Shown here in pieces: positions 1-7,959 of a stretch of DNA of 64,000 nucleotides (within the stretch, counting starts at the first letter, position 1; each line of letters opens with the position of its first letter). The stretch lies in assembly GCF_013009345.1 (NCBI RefSeq), contig NZ_JABELE010000002.1, forward strand, positions 124,001-188,000. The letters run 5' to 3'. The translations under genes and the position numbers were made by a program. The DNA comes from Acinetobacter geminorum. GTDB lineage: Bacteria > Pseudomonadota > Gammaproteobacteria > Pseudomonadales > Moraxellaceae. The notes under the pieces were generated by a model. It did not search any database. It saw nothing but the letters and a program-made list of their open reading frames with translations, and was not told where the DNA came from.

Positions 1-651
1 CATGATGCTGTTCTTGTTGGACATAGCATGGGAGGCATTATCAGCCGTTTACTGGTCAGTGATGGAGATATTACTAAACCTGCCTTAGAGTTAATGACGA
101 TCCGTCAGCAAAACCGCTTTAAGAAACATCCAATGGTCACTGAACGATTGCAAATGCATTCAATCAATAATTTTGATCGTGCGATTTTCTTGGCTTCCCC
201 TCATCGCGGTACAGATTATGCTGATCGCTGGTTTACTTTAGCAGCGCGTAAAATTATTCGTTTACCTGGTGCATTTTTGTCGGCTGTTGCCACGTCACTG
301 ACAACCGAAAATTTAGATGTTAAGGATTTCTTGAGTAATATTGATAATGGTTTGATTCAAAATGGACCAAGCGATTTAAGTCATCAATCTAAATTTATGG
401 AGCTGACTAAAAATATTAATCCACACCAAGGATTAGTTTTCCATTCAATTATGGGAAATATTACTAAGAGTGATGATCCAAATGTGATTACCGATGGCAT
501 CGTCCCGTACAAAAGTGCTCACTTAGACGGAGCAAAATCTGAGAAAGTTCTTCCAGGTGGTCATTCCATCCAGCTTACACCTCAAGCTGTATTAGAATTG
601 CGCCGTATTTTACGAGAGCATTTAGTCGAACACGGGTTATATAAACCATAA
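1..651 (+). CDS. Alpha/beta hydrolase (lipase-like), 3' part
   Basis: The reading frame is open from the first base, so the true start lies outside the window. The visible part begins just before the nucleophile elbow GHSMGG (Ser at about base 25), the usual G-x-S-x-G of serine hydrolases. Near the C-terminus, DGIVPY followed by GGHSIQL supplies a plausible acid and catalytic His. The stretch SPHRGTDYAD resembles the segment after strand 6 in PGAP1/lipase-type acyl hydrolases. Substrate cannot be told, and whether it is exported depends on the missing N-terminus. The gene ends at TAA and is followed at once by a strong terminator. The hydrolase fold is firm; lipase versus esterase is inference. 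Confidence 0.8.
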   Translation, partial: HDAVLVGHSMGGIISRLLVSDGDITKPALELMTIRQQNRFKKHPMVTERLQMHSINNFDRAIFLASPHRGTDYADRWFTLAARKIIRLPGAFLSAVATSLTTENLDVKDFLSNIDNGLIQNGPSDLSHQSKFMELTKNINPHQGLVFHSIMGNITKSDDPNVITDGIVPYKSAHLDGAKSEKVLPGGHSIQLTPQAVLELRRILREHLVEHGLYKP

Positions 652-658
652 AAAGAAA

Positions 659-684
659 AGAGCCAAAGGTTCCCCTTTGGCTCT
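659..684. terminator. Bidirectional terminator between the hydrolase and ahpF
   Basis: Perfect 11-bp stem AGAGCCAAAGG / CCTTTGGCTCT with TTCC loop, followed by TTCGTTTT on the plus strand and preceded by an A-rich run that serves as the T-tract on the minus strand. It sits between convergent genes. Confidence 0.9.
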
Positions 685-703
685 TTCGTTTTGGGATTAA
701 ATT

Positions 704-2269
704 TTACTGCCCAGAACGGATGATGTAATCAAACGCAGAGAGTGATGCTTTAGCACCTTCACCTGTAGCAATAATGATTTGCTTGTAAGGTACAGTGGTA
801 CAGTCACCCGCAGCAAATACACCTTGTACATTGGTTTCGTTGCGGTCATTCACAATGATCTCGCCACGGTTAGTTAATTCAACTTCACTGTCTTTCAAGA
901 AGTCAGTATTTGGGAGTAAACCAATCTGTACAAAGATCCCTGCAAGCTCGACCACATGCTCTTCATCAGTGGCACGGTCTTTATATTTAAGGCCAGTCAC
1001 TTGTGATCCGTCGCCTAACACTTCGGTACTTAAGGCATTCATAATCACCGTTGTGTTTGGCAAGCTATGCAATTTGTTTTGCAACACTTGGTCTGCACGA
1101 AGTTTAGTGTCGAACTCAACCAGAGTTACATGCTCAACAATCCCTGCAAGATCAATTGCAGCTTCTACGCCTGAGTTACCGCCACCAATCACAGCAACAC
1201 GTTTACCTTTGAACAACGGACCATCACAGTGTGGGCAGTACGCGACACCACGGGTACGGTATTCTTGCTCACCCGGTACATTCATCTCTCTCCAACGTGC
1301 ACCTGTTGAAAGGATCACTGTTTTCGATTCAAGCTTTGCACCGTTTTCAAGTTCAACTTCAACCAAGCCATTTGCAGTTTGATCTGCACCAACGATTTTG
1401 CTGACACGTTGCAAATTCATGATATCAACATCGTATTCACGAACATGCGCTTCCATTTCAGCAGCAAACTTAGGACCTTGAGTTTTTTGCACAGAAGTGA
1501 AGTTTTCAATGTCCATGGTATCCATGACCTGACCACCAAAGCGTTCAGCCACGATACCTGTGTTAATACCTTTACGTGCAGCATAGATTGCAGCTGTTGC
1601 ACCTGCAGGGCCACCACCAATCACCAACACATCAAAAGCATCTTTGGCATTCAGTGCTGCTGCATCTTTTTCAGCTGAGTTGGTATCAAGTTTTGCCACA
1701 ATCTCTTCAATGGTCATACGACCTTGACCAATGTGTTCATTGTCTTGGAATACCATTGGTACAGCCATGATTTTGCGTTGTTCCACTTCGTCTTGGAAGA
1801 ATGAACCATCAATCATGGTTGCTGTAGTGTTCGGATTATAAATCGCGATCAGGTTAAGCGCCTGTACCACATCCGGACAGTTATGACAGCTGAGTGATAC
1901 AAACACATCAAAGTTGGCTTTGAGGTTTAAACCTTTAATCTGGTTAAGCACTTCATCCGACACTTTAGGTGCATAGCCAGACACCTGTAACAGCGCCAAG
2001 ATCAAAGACGTAAACTCATGGCCCATTGGTAAGCCTGCAAAGAACACACGAGGCTGTTCACCTGCTTTAGCCACACCAAAGCTTGGACGACGTGTATTGT
2101 TACCGTCAAAACGGGCAGTCACTTTGTCAGAAAGCTCAGCGATTTCACTCACTAGTTCTTTAATTTGAGCAGCTTTATCTGATTCATCTAAAGCAGCAAC
2201 TAATTCGATTGGACTTTCTAGACGTTCTAAGTAAGCTTTTAATTGAGTTTTAATGTTTTGATCTAACAT
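704..2269 (-). CDS. ahpF: Alkyl hydroperoxide reductase subunit F
   Basis: Flavoprotein that passes electrons from NAD(P)H through FAD and two disulfide centres to the peroxiredoxin AhpC. The product is 521 aa, the same length as E. coli AhpF. The N-terminal thioredoxin-fold domain has Cys-His-Asn-Cys (C128/C131); an FAD-binding GGGPAG lies near residue 218; the redox pair CPHC is at C345/C348; an NAD-binding GGGNSGVEAA follows; the C-terminal FAD motif is GVFAAGDC. A start seven codons upstream is possible, but the ATG chosen is preceded by GGAG ten bases upstream. No ahpC lies beside it on either side, so its partner must be encoded elsewhere. It is probably monocistronic, ended by the hairpin at 659-684. 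Confidence 0.97.
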   Translation of the reverse strand: MLDQNIKTQLKAYLERLESPIELVAALDESDKAAQIKELVSEIAELSDKVTARFDGNNTRRPSFGVAKAGEQPRVFFAGLPMGHEFTSLILALLQVSGYAPKVSDEVLNQIKGLNLKANFDVFVSLSCHNCPDVVQALNLIAIYNPNTTATMIDGSFFQDEVEQRKIMAVPMVFQDNEHIGQGRMTIEEIVAKLDTNSAEKDAAALNAKDAFDVLVIGGGPAGATAAIYAARKGINTGIVAERFGGQVMDTMDIENFTSVQKTQGPKFAAEMEAHVREYDVDIMNLQRVSKIVGADQTANGLVEVELENGAKLESKTVILSTGARWREMNVPGEQEYRTRGVAYCPHCDGPLFKGKRVAVIGGGNSGVEAAIDLAGIVEHVTLVEFDTKLRADQVLQNKLHSLPNTTVIMNALSTEVLGDGSQVTGLKYKDRATDEEHVVELAGIFVQIGLLPNTDFLKDSEVELTNRGEIIVNDRNETNVQGVFAAGDCTTVPYKQIIIATGEGAKASLSAFDYIIRSGQ

Positions 2270-2400
2270 CTGTTTTTTACTCCAATGCATCCAAATTCTT
2301 TCAATAGATGCATAGTACGTGAAAACATAAAATAGGTAAAACAGTATGTTTTTATATATTTGATCGGTTTTTTAGATTTAATTATTATTTACTTCAAATC

Positions 2401-2437
2401 AAAAAAGCCAACCTGAACTCATCCAGCGCAGGTCGGC
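2401..2437 (-). terminator. Terminator of the chromate-transporter pair
   Basis: Read on the minus strand, GCCGACCTG pairs with CAGGTTGGC (one G-U) and is followed by six T. It lies just after the stop of the second transporter gene. Confidence 0.8.
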
Positions 2438-2449
2438 AAACTGGTTAAA

Positions 2450-2971
2450 CTAGAGTAAGACCACACCAAATACAGCCCCAGCAATCAAGACATGTAAAGG
2501 ATGAACCTTTTTAATTAAAGATAATAAAGTCGCAATGACTACCATAATAATGAGTAACGTATTTATTGCCGCTGCCTCAGAAATAATCCAAGCACTAGCA
2601 AGTACAGTTCCCACAGTGACAGGTTGTAAAGCAAGCTGTAAAACACGTCTCCATTTTTTATCTTTAAATTTTGACCAGCCTCTCATCACAAATACAGTAA
2701 TTAGAGATGAAGGTAAAAATTTAGCGGTAGACGTTACAAGTAGACCTGACAACCCTGCTACATGCCATCCCACCAACGGTACAATCATCATGTTCGGACC
2801 GGGTGCAGCTTGGGCCATGGCGAACAATGCACTAAATTCTTGCGCCGTCATCCAGTGATGAATATCAACTACTTGGCGTTGCATCTCAGGCAAAATCGTA
2901 TTTCCACCACCAAATGCAATAAGAGACAATTGAGTAAAAATGATCGCTAAAGTAAGTAGAACTGCACCCAT
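2450..2971 (-). CDS. Chromate transporter family protein, second half (CHR domain)
   Basis: A hydrophobic protein of about 173 aa of the CHR family (ChrA-type chromate/sulfate antiporters). This family occurs as one two-domain protein or, as here, as two half-size proteins. Family marks are the FGGGN segment near residue 21 and AQAAPGPNM near residue 55, the proline/glycine signature of the CHR domain. The start ATG shares one base with the upstream stop (TAATG), implying translational coupling. An in-frame upstream extension reads into the previous gene and is not used. Chromate itself has not been shown to be the substrate of many short CHR pairs, so the substrate is uncertain. Confidence 0.85.
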   Translation of the reverse strand: MGAVLLTLAIIFTQLSLIAFGGGNTILPEMQRQVVDIHHWMTAQEFSALFAMAQAAPGPNMMIVPLVGWHVAGLSGLLVTSTAKFLPSSLITVFVMRGWSKFKDKKWRRVLQLALQPVTVGTVLASAWIISEAAAINTLLIIMVVIATLLSLIKKVHPLHVLIAGAVFGVVLL

Positions 2972-3531
2972 TACACACGTCTCCAAATGATTGCCGAGTA
3001 AAATGCCAACAAAATCAGCATAGTCACTAGTAAAGAGATTTTTAGAAAAGCAATACTGATAATTGCAGCAACCACTACGCAAATCGCTAATGGATTACGT
3101 AACAATGGCTTAAGCATTTTTAAACCTGTTGCAACTAGAAGCCCAGCCGCAGCAGCAGCTAAACCTTCAAAAAGATGCTTAACCATTAAATTATCTTGGA
3201 ACTGCTCATAAACATAATGTAAAAGTACAACAATTATCGTAGGTGCAAGGATCAGACCAATGAGTGAGCTCACTGCCCCACGAACACCGCGAAACTCCAT
3301 GCCAATCGCAACCGATAAATTAATAATATTGCCGCCTGGTAAAAATTGACACAGACCAAGTAACTCAGTGAATTTTTCAGGGCTTAACCACTGCCTCTGC
3401 TCTACAATAACTTTACGGGCTAAAGGCAGCACGCCACCGAATCCAATTAAACCTAATGTTAAAAAACCTAAAAATAACTCTGTGCAGGTCGGGACACTCT
3501 CCTTCTGCACAGCAATCTCAACATGGTTCAT
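2971..3531 (-). CDS. Chromate transporter family protein, first half (CHR domain)
   Basis: 186 aa with several membrane segments. It carries IGFGGVLPLARK near residue 31 and CQFLPGGNIINLSV near residue 62, which correspond to the FGG and PGP-type signatures of the other half. It forms an overlapping gene pair with the downstream half and is transcribed away from a LysR gene about 100 bp upstream. The two halves are expected to sit in opposite orientation in the inner membrane as a heterodimer, which is known for short CHR pairs and inferred here. Confidence 0.85.
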   Translation of the reverse strand: MNHVEIAVQKESVPTCTELFLGFLTLGLIGFGGVLPLARKVIVEQRQWLSPEKFTELLGLCQFLPGGNIINLSVAIGMEFRGVRGAVSSLIGLILAPTIIVVLLHYVYEQFQDNLMVKHLFEGLAAAAAGLLVATGLKMLKPLLRNPLAICVVVAAIISIAFLKISLLVTMLILLAFYSAIIWRRV

Positions 3532-3632
3532 TTTCGTTACTTTTCACTTTATCTGACCAAGATAGAATGATACTTTTGTGATATATCTACAAATGCTTTT
3601 ATTTTCATCTGCCATACCATAAAGGTATTCCT

Positions 3633-4535
3633 ATGCTCGATTTACATAAGCTCCATGCCTTTGTTGTGGTAGTTGAAGAAAGGAATATTACGCATGCCGC
3701 AAACCGATTGTTTATTCAACAGCCACCTCTAACGCGTTTACTTAAAAAGCTGGAAGAAGAACTCGGCACACAATTACTTATTCGCCAGCCTCGAGGAATT
3801 GAACCAACTGAGGCTGGTTTAGCCTTATTTAAAGAAGCACAACTTTTATTAGAACATGCCAGACATATTCCGAAATTAGTCCAAGATGTTAGCCAAGGTA
3901 AAACTGGTCAACTCAATATTGGTTTTACAAGTTCCGCAGGTTTGCATCCTCTTATTTCATTAGTATTGCGCTCATATCGAGAAATATATCCAAAGGTACA
4001 AACCAAACTTGAAGAAGCAGGCAGCCAAAAACAGTTAGATTGGTTAATCTCCGAGAAACTTGATATTGCTTTTTTAAGAGCACCGATCAGCCGTGATATC
4101 GGGTTAAAACATCTTCATATATTAGATGAACCAATGATGGTGGCATTGCCTATAGGCCACCCACTTACACAAAAAGAAAAAATTAGCTCAAATGACTTAT
4201 CAAATGAAAATTTTGTTTTATACCGTCGTTCTTCAGGACAAGGTTTATATGACAATATTTTATATAGTTGCTACCAAGCAGGTTTTAGTCCACGTATTAT
4301 TCAGGAAGCACCTCGGCCAACTGCAACATTAAATTTAGTTGCTGCTGGGATTGGTATAACGATTGTGCCAGCCTCAATGCATAACTTTTGGGAACATGAA
4401 ATTGTGTATCGCGATTTTGATGATTCAATAAAAATGAATGCGCCTATTTACTTGATTACAAGAGAAAATGAGAGCTCTGCCAAAGTTTCAAATTTTATTG
4501 AACTATTACAAAAACTTTTGCCCACAATGGCCTGA
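3633..4535 (+). CDS. LysR-family regulator of the chromate-type transporter pair
   Basis: 300 aa with an N-terminal winged helix-turn-helix (residues about 1-60, including ITHAANRLFIQQPPLTRLLK) and a periplasmic-binding-like effector domain. It is divergent from the CHR pair, the usual layout for a LysR and its target. A short inverted repeat, ATACC-N5-GGTAT, lies at 3614-3628 just before its start and may be the autoregulatory site. The effector is unknown. Target assignment is from position only. Confidence 0.85.
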   Translation: MLDLHKLHAFVVVVEERNITHAANRLFIQQPPLTRLLKKLEEELGTQLLIRQPRGIEPTEAGLALFKEAQLLLEHARHIPKLVQDVSQGKTGQLNIGFTSSAGLHPLISLVLRSYREIYPKVQTKLEEAGSQKQLDWLISEKLDIAFLRAPISRDIGLKHLHILDEPMMVALPIGHPLTQKEKISSNDLSNENFVLYRRSSGQGLYDNILYSCYQAGFSPRIIQEAPRPTATLNLVAAGIGITIVPASMHNFWEHEIVYRDFDDSIKMNAPIYLITRENESSAKVSNFIELLQKLLPTMA

Positions 4536-4553
4536 GTGTAAAAACTAAGCAAT

Positions 4554-4581
4554 AAAAAGTGCCCCGAGTGGAGCACTTTTT
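4554..4581. terminator. Bidirectional terminator, LysR / arsH
   Basis: Stem AAAAAGTGC / GCACTTTTT with a 10-base loop between convergent genes; T-tracts are formed in both directions. Confidence 0.85.
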
Positions 4582-4592
4582 TATGAAACTAT

Positions 4593-5306
4593 TTATTTTT
4601 GATTTACTCGTTTTGACAGCTCTTCTGCTGATTCTTTGCGCTCAGAATAGCGATCTGTCAAATACTGTTTTTGCCCACGTGTTAATAAAGTGAACTTATA
4701 CAATTCTTCCATAACATCAACGATTCGGTCATAGTAAGAGGATGGTTTCATACTGCCATCTTCTTCAAACTCTAAAAAAGCTTTAGCAACTGAAGACTGA
4801 TTTGGGATGGTAATCATGCGCATCCAACGCCCTAAAATACGCATTTGATTGACCGCATTAAATGACTGCGAACCACCACTAACTTGCATGACTGCCAAGG
4901 TTTTACCTTGAGTTGCACGGATTGCTCCGGCTGCCAAAGGAATCCAGTCAATCTGGGCTTTTAAAATTGAACTCATTGCACCATGACGTTCAGGTGAGCA
5001 CCAGACCATACCTTCTGCCCAAGCCAAAAGCGCATGTAATTCTTGAACTTTCGGATGATCAGTTCCTGCATCCTCAGGTAAAGGTAAACCTTTAGGATGA
5101 AAGATTTTGACTTCAGCACCTAAGTATTCAAGGATTCGACCAGCAGTCAGCACAGCAAAACGACTATAAGAACGTTCACGATTAGAACCATATAGCAATA
5201 AAATGCGAGGTGGATGCTCAAGCTGCTGTGCTTGCACTTGCTCAAATGTAGGCTTATCAAGAAGATCTAATACTACATTTGATAAATCATTATTAAGACT
5301 GTTCAT
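4593..5306 (-). CDS. arsH: Arsenical resistance protein ArsH (NADPH-dependent FMN reductase)
   Basis: 237 aa flavodoxin-like reductase. It has LLLYGSNRERSYSR at residues about 36-49, the phosphate-binding loop of ArsH, and WCSPERHGAMSS further on, a hallmark of the family. ArsH oxidises trivalent organoarsenicals such as methyl-As(III) using NADPH and O2. It is the last gene of the minus-strand arsenic operon and overlaps the acr3 3' end by 14 bp, so the two are probably translationally coupled. Confidence 0.93.
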   Translation of the reverse strand: MNSLNNDLSNVVLDLLDKPTFEQVQAQQLEHPPRILLLYGSNRERSYSRFAVLTAGRILEYLGAEVKIFHPKGLPLPEDAGTDHPKVQELHALLAWAEGMVWCSPERHGAMSSILKAQIDWIPLAAGAIRATQGKTLAVMQVSGGSQSFNAVNQMRILGRWMRMITIPNQSSVAKAFLEFEEDGSMKPSSYYDRIVDVMEELYKFTLLTRGQKQYLTDRYSERKESAEELSKRVNQK

Positions 5307-6339
5307 CTGAGAAATACTTTTTCTTTAACCAAAGAGAAACGGTAACGAGTGAAATTAAAACGGGAACTTCAACCAATGGTCCAATCACTGTGGTAAATGC
5401 CACAGGTGATGCCAAACCAAATGTTGCAATGGCAACCGCTAAAGCTAACTCAAAATTGTTACCAGCCGCAGTAAACGAAATAGCAGTGGTACGTGGATAG
5501 TTATTCCCCATACGTTTACTCATAAAGAAGCTAATGAAGAACATCAACACAAAGTAAATCGTCAGTGGGATTGCAATACGTAATACATCTAAAGGTAAGC
5601 TCACTACATCACCACCTTTTAGGCTAAACATCGCCACGATGGTAAAAAGTAGAGCAATTAAACTAATCGGACTAATTTTTGGTAAAAATTTAGTTTGATA
5701 CCATTCCAAACCTTTCGACTTGACTAAAATCAAACGCGTCAAGAACCCCATTAAAAATGGAATACCCAAATACACCAAAACCGCATGGGTAATGGTCCAG
5801 AAATTCACATCAATGACTTGTCCAGCCACACCAAAATAAGGCGGCAAAAATGTCAAGAATAACCATGCATAGGTACTGAAAAATAAAATTTGGAAAATAC
5901 TGTTAAAAGCAACTAAAGCAGCAACATATTGGTTATCCCCACATGCCAAACCGTTCCAGACCAATACCATTGCAATACATCGTGCCAAGCCTATCAGGAT
6001 TAAACCTGTCATATATTCCGGATAGTTATGGAGAAAAATAATCGCTAAAGCAAACATCAAAATTGGAGCAATTAACCAGTTTTGTACTAAAGACAAAGCC
6101 AACGTTTTTTTATCTTTAAATACTTCCGGTAACGTAGCGTAGTCAACCTTTGCTAAAGGTGGATACATCATCAAAATTAAGCCGATTGCGATTGGGATAT
6201 TAACGTTATCCACACTCATCTGGTTCAAAGAAACCGAGGCCTGAGGAAAGAAAACTCCAATAGCCAAGCCTAAGGCCATGGCTATAAAAATCCATAGCGT
6301 CAGATTTCGGTCTAAAAAGGAAAGCTTTTGCTTAGTCAT
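5293..6339 (-). CDS. acr3: Arsenite efflux permease of the ACR3 family
   Basis: About 348 aa with ten predicted membrane segments, including the ACR3 features LIGLARCIAMVLVWNGLACG (with the conserved Cys) and FTAAGNNFELALAVAI. It exports As(III) across the inner membrane. The ATG at 6339 begins the family-typical N-terminus ending in LDRNLTLWI and has an AGAGAG-type ribosome site; a longer frame would run into arsC. It lies 10 bp after the phosphatase-type arsC. This is ACR3 rather than the unrelated ArsB permease. Confidence 0.93.
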   Translation of the reverse strand: MTKQKLSFLDRNLTLWIFIAMALGLAIGVFFPQASVSLNQMSVDNVNIPIAIGLILMMYPPLAKVDYATLPEVFKDKKTLALSLVQNWLIAPILMFALAIIFLHNYPEYMTGLILIGLARCIAMVLVWNGLACGDNQYVAALVAFNSIFQILFFSTYAWLFLTFLPPYFGVAGQVIDVNFWTITHAVLVYLGIPFLMGFLTRLILVKSKGLEWYQTKFLPKISPISLIALLFTIVAMFSLKGGDVVSLPLDVLRIAIPLTIYFVLMFFISFFMSKRMGNNYPRTTAISFTAAGNNFELALAVAIATFGLASPVAFTTVIGPLVEVPVLISLVTVSLWLKKKYFSDEQS

Positions 6340-6349
6340 GTCTGCTCTC

Positions 6350-6823
6350 TTACTCAATATGAGAGATTTCATTAATCTCAGCAATTAAATGTGAACGGTT
6401 TAGATTCGCAACATCAAGTGCAAACAATGCATCTAAACGACGATTAATATGAGCTACGGTCTCTTGGAATGCTTTAAGCTTTTCTTCTTTCGGCAAATCC
6501 AAGTGAGATGGGTCACTTAAACCCCAGTGTGCTTTGATCGCACCACCTAAATATAATGGGCATGCTTCTTGTGCAGCGGAGTCACAGACTGTAATAACAA
6601 CATCTGGTTGATATTGTTCACAGTCATCAATAGTTTTACTCCATAATCCATCTGTGGGAAGGCCTAAATTTTCAAGTGTTTCAATCGTTAATGGATGTAC
6701 CTGTCCTGATGGTTTACTACCAGCGCTATAAGCTTTCCAACCTTCTGGTGCACGGCTGTTAAATAAAACTTCTGACAAAATGCTACGGCAACTGTTTCCA
6801 GTGCATAAAAATAAAAATTTCAT
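6350..6823 (-). CDS. arsC: Arsenate reductase, low-molecular-weight phosphatase type
   Basis: 157 aa. The N-terminus MKFLFLCTGNSCRS contains the C-x5-R phosphatase loop (C7, R13), used by thioredoxin-coupled arsenate reductases. It reduces As(V) to As(III) for export by Acr3. I chose the ATG at 6823, preceded by GTGAGG; a GTG four codons upstream would overlap the arsR stop. It sits inside the arsR-arsC-acr3-arsH operon. A second, unrelated arsenate reductase is divergent at 7243. Confidence 0.92.
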   Translation of the reverse strand: MKFLFLCTGNSCRSILSEVLFNSRAPEGWKAYSAGSKPSGQVHPLTIETLENLGLPTDGLWSKTIDDCEQYQPDVVITVCDSAAQEACPLYLGGAIKAHWGLSDPSHLDLPKEEKLKAFQETVAHINRRLDALFALDVANLNRSHLIAEINEISHIE

Positions 6824-6827
6824 GGCC

Positions 6828-7157
6828 TCACTCACAATAGGTAGAAATAGAAGAAAACTGTGAAGATTGGTGTTTCATCGAATCTTCATCTTGCACGCCT
6901 ATAATTTTTAAAACGTCGACAGCCCACTCAGGTAAATTGGGATTCAAACTGTAATAAACCCATTGTCCCTGTCGTGCATCAAGTAAGATGCCATGTGTGC
7001 GTAGCAATGCTAAATGTCTTGAAATTTTCGGCTGGCTTAAATCAAGCTGTTCGGTCAAATCACAAACACAAATTTTTTGTTGATTTAACACAAGTTTTAG
7101 AATGTTTAGTCGTGTTGAATCGGATAGACACTTAAAAAAATCAACTTGGTTGACCAT
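6828..7157 (-). CDS. arsR: ArsR-family arsenic-responsive repressor
   Basis: 109 aa winged-helix SmtB/ArsR protein. The metalloid-sensing pair is visible as C30-V-C32 in KICVCDLTEQL at the start of the recognition-helix region, the classic CVC box of ArsR. The wing VYYSLNP follows. It is first in the minus-strand arsenic operon and should repress that operon, and possibly the divergent arsC, through the 85-bp intergenic region. Released by As(III). Confidence 0.93.
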   Translation of the reverse strand: MVNQVDFFKCLSDSTRLNILKLVLNQQKICVCDLTEQLDLSQPKISRHLALLRTHGILLDARQGQWVYYSLNPNLPEWAVDVLKIIGVQDEDSMKHQSSQFSSISTYCE

Positions 7158-7181
7158 GTCAGCTCCTCATTTAATATCTGT

Positions 7182-7219
7182 TATTGCAAATATACGCATA
7201 TCCATATATAAATGCAATA
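7182..7219. promoter_or_regulatory. Candidate ArsR operator in the divergent ars promoter
   Basis: Inverted repeat TATTGCA / TGCAATA (7-bp arms, 24-base spacer) centred between arsR and the divergent arsC. It contains an AT-rich core with ATAT and CATAT steps. Assignment as the ArsR site rests on position and symmetry only. Confidence 0.4.
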
Positions 7220-7242
7220 TCTCAACTTATTGTGAATTCGTC

Positions 7243-7671
7243 ATGACAAATCCTGTGAAGATTTACCATAACCCTGCTTGCGGAACCTCACGTAATACAT
7301 TAGCGCTTATTCATCATGCAGGCCTTGAACCTATCGTTATTGAATATTTACAAACGCCTCCAACGAAAGCTGAACTGGTACAACTCATTCAGGATTCAAA
7401 CTTAACTGTACGTGAAGCAATTCGTAAAAATGTTGATCCATACAAAGATTTAGAGTTGGAACAAGGTCACTGGACTGAGGAACAGTTAATTGATTTTATG
7501 GCGGAGTATCCAATTTTAATTAATCGTCCTTTCGTGGTTACACCAAAAGGTACACGACTTTGCCGCCCTTCTGAAATTGTCCTTGATATTTTAGATGTAG
7601 AAAACTTAGGCTATTTCGCAAAAGAAGATGGCGAAGTGATCATTGATGAGCAAGGTCATCGTATAAAGTAA
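7243..7671 (+). CDS. arsC: Arsenate reductase, glutaredoxin (ArsC/Spx) type
   Basis: 142 aa. It has the family start KIYHNPACGTSRNTL with catalytic C13, and the downstream NRPFVVTPKGTRLCRP segment that carries arginines for oxyanion binding in E. coli-type ArsC. It reduces arsenate with glutathione and glutaredoxin. It is not homologous to the phosphatase-type arsC in the opposite operon. The start MTNPVK was chosen over a long upstream extension that reads back through the arsR promoter. Monocistronic, with a strong terminator. Confidence 0.93.
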   Translation: MTNPVKIYHNPACGTSRNTLALIHHAGLEPIVIEYLQTPPTKAELVQLIQDSNLTVREAIRKNVDPYKDLELEQGHWTEEQLIDFMAEYPILINRPFVVTPKGTRLCRPSEIVLDILDVENLGYFAKEDGEVIIDEQGHRIK

Positions 7672-7691
7672 TTAAAGATACTTATTAATAT

Positions 7692-7726
7692 AAAAAGCTA
7701 AATGGCATAACACCATTTAGCTTTTT
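7692..7726. terminator. Terminator between arsC and the XapX gene
   Basis: Stem AAAAAGCTAAATGG / CCATTTAGCTTTTT, 7-base loop, T-tract on both strands; it lies between convergent genes. Confidence 0.92.
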
Positions 7727-7740
7727 TTGAATTAAACAGG

Positions 7741-7902
7741 TTAAAAATAAGACTTAATGAAAGGAAGAAGTTGCTCTCCTATCACCATGCCCAATAAACC
7801 GACTAATGCAACAAGAGGTGGAGCTGGTGACTTAACATTTAGAACATAATATAAGACACCAACAAGCAACCCTACAGCCAAAGATAACAAGTACATTTTC
7901 AT
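7741..7902 (-). CDS. Small XapX-domain membrane protein
   Basis: A 53-residue protein. Two predicted membrane helices flank SPAPPLVALVGLLGM, with IGEQLLP after it, which is the XapX (DUF1427) signature. The start ATG is followed by a second ATG two codons on; AAGG lies about 8 bases upstream of the first. It follows the amidohydrolase with a 57-bp gap on the same strand and is probably co-transcribed. XapX proteins are often found beside hydrolases of this kind; their function is unknown. Confidence 0.8.
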   Translation of the reverse strand: MKMYLLSLAVGLLVGVLYYVLNVKSPAPPLVALVGLLGMVIGEQLLPFIKSYF

Positions 7903-7959
7903 CGTACATACCTTAGAGAGTTAAGCCATTTAATGAAGCAGGTTCCCATACTGTTTTAT

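Noticed and set aside
4593..7671. Arsenic cluster as a recent mobile island
   Set aside because: No integrase, IS end or flanking repeat is seen, and composition matches the surroundings.
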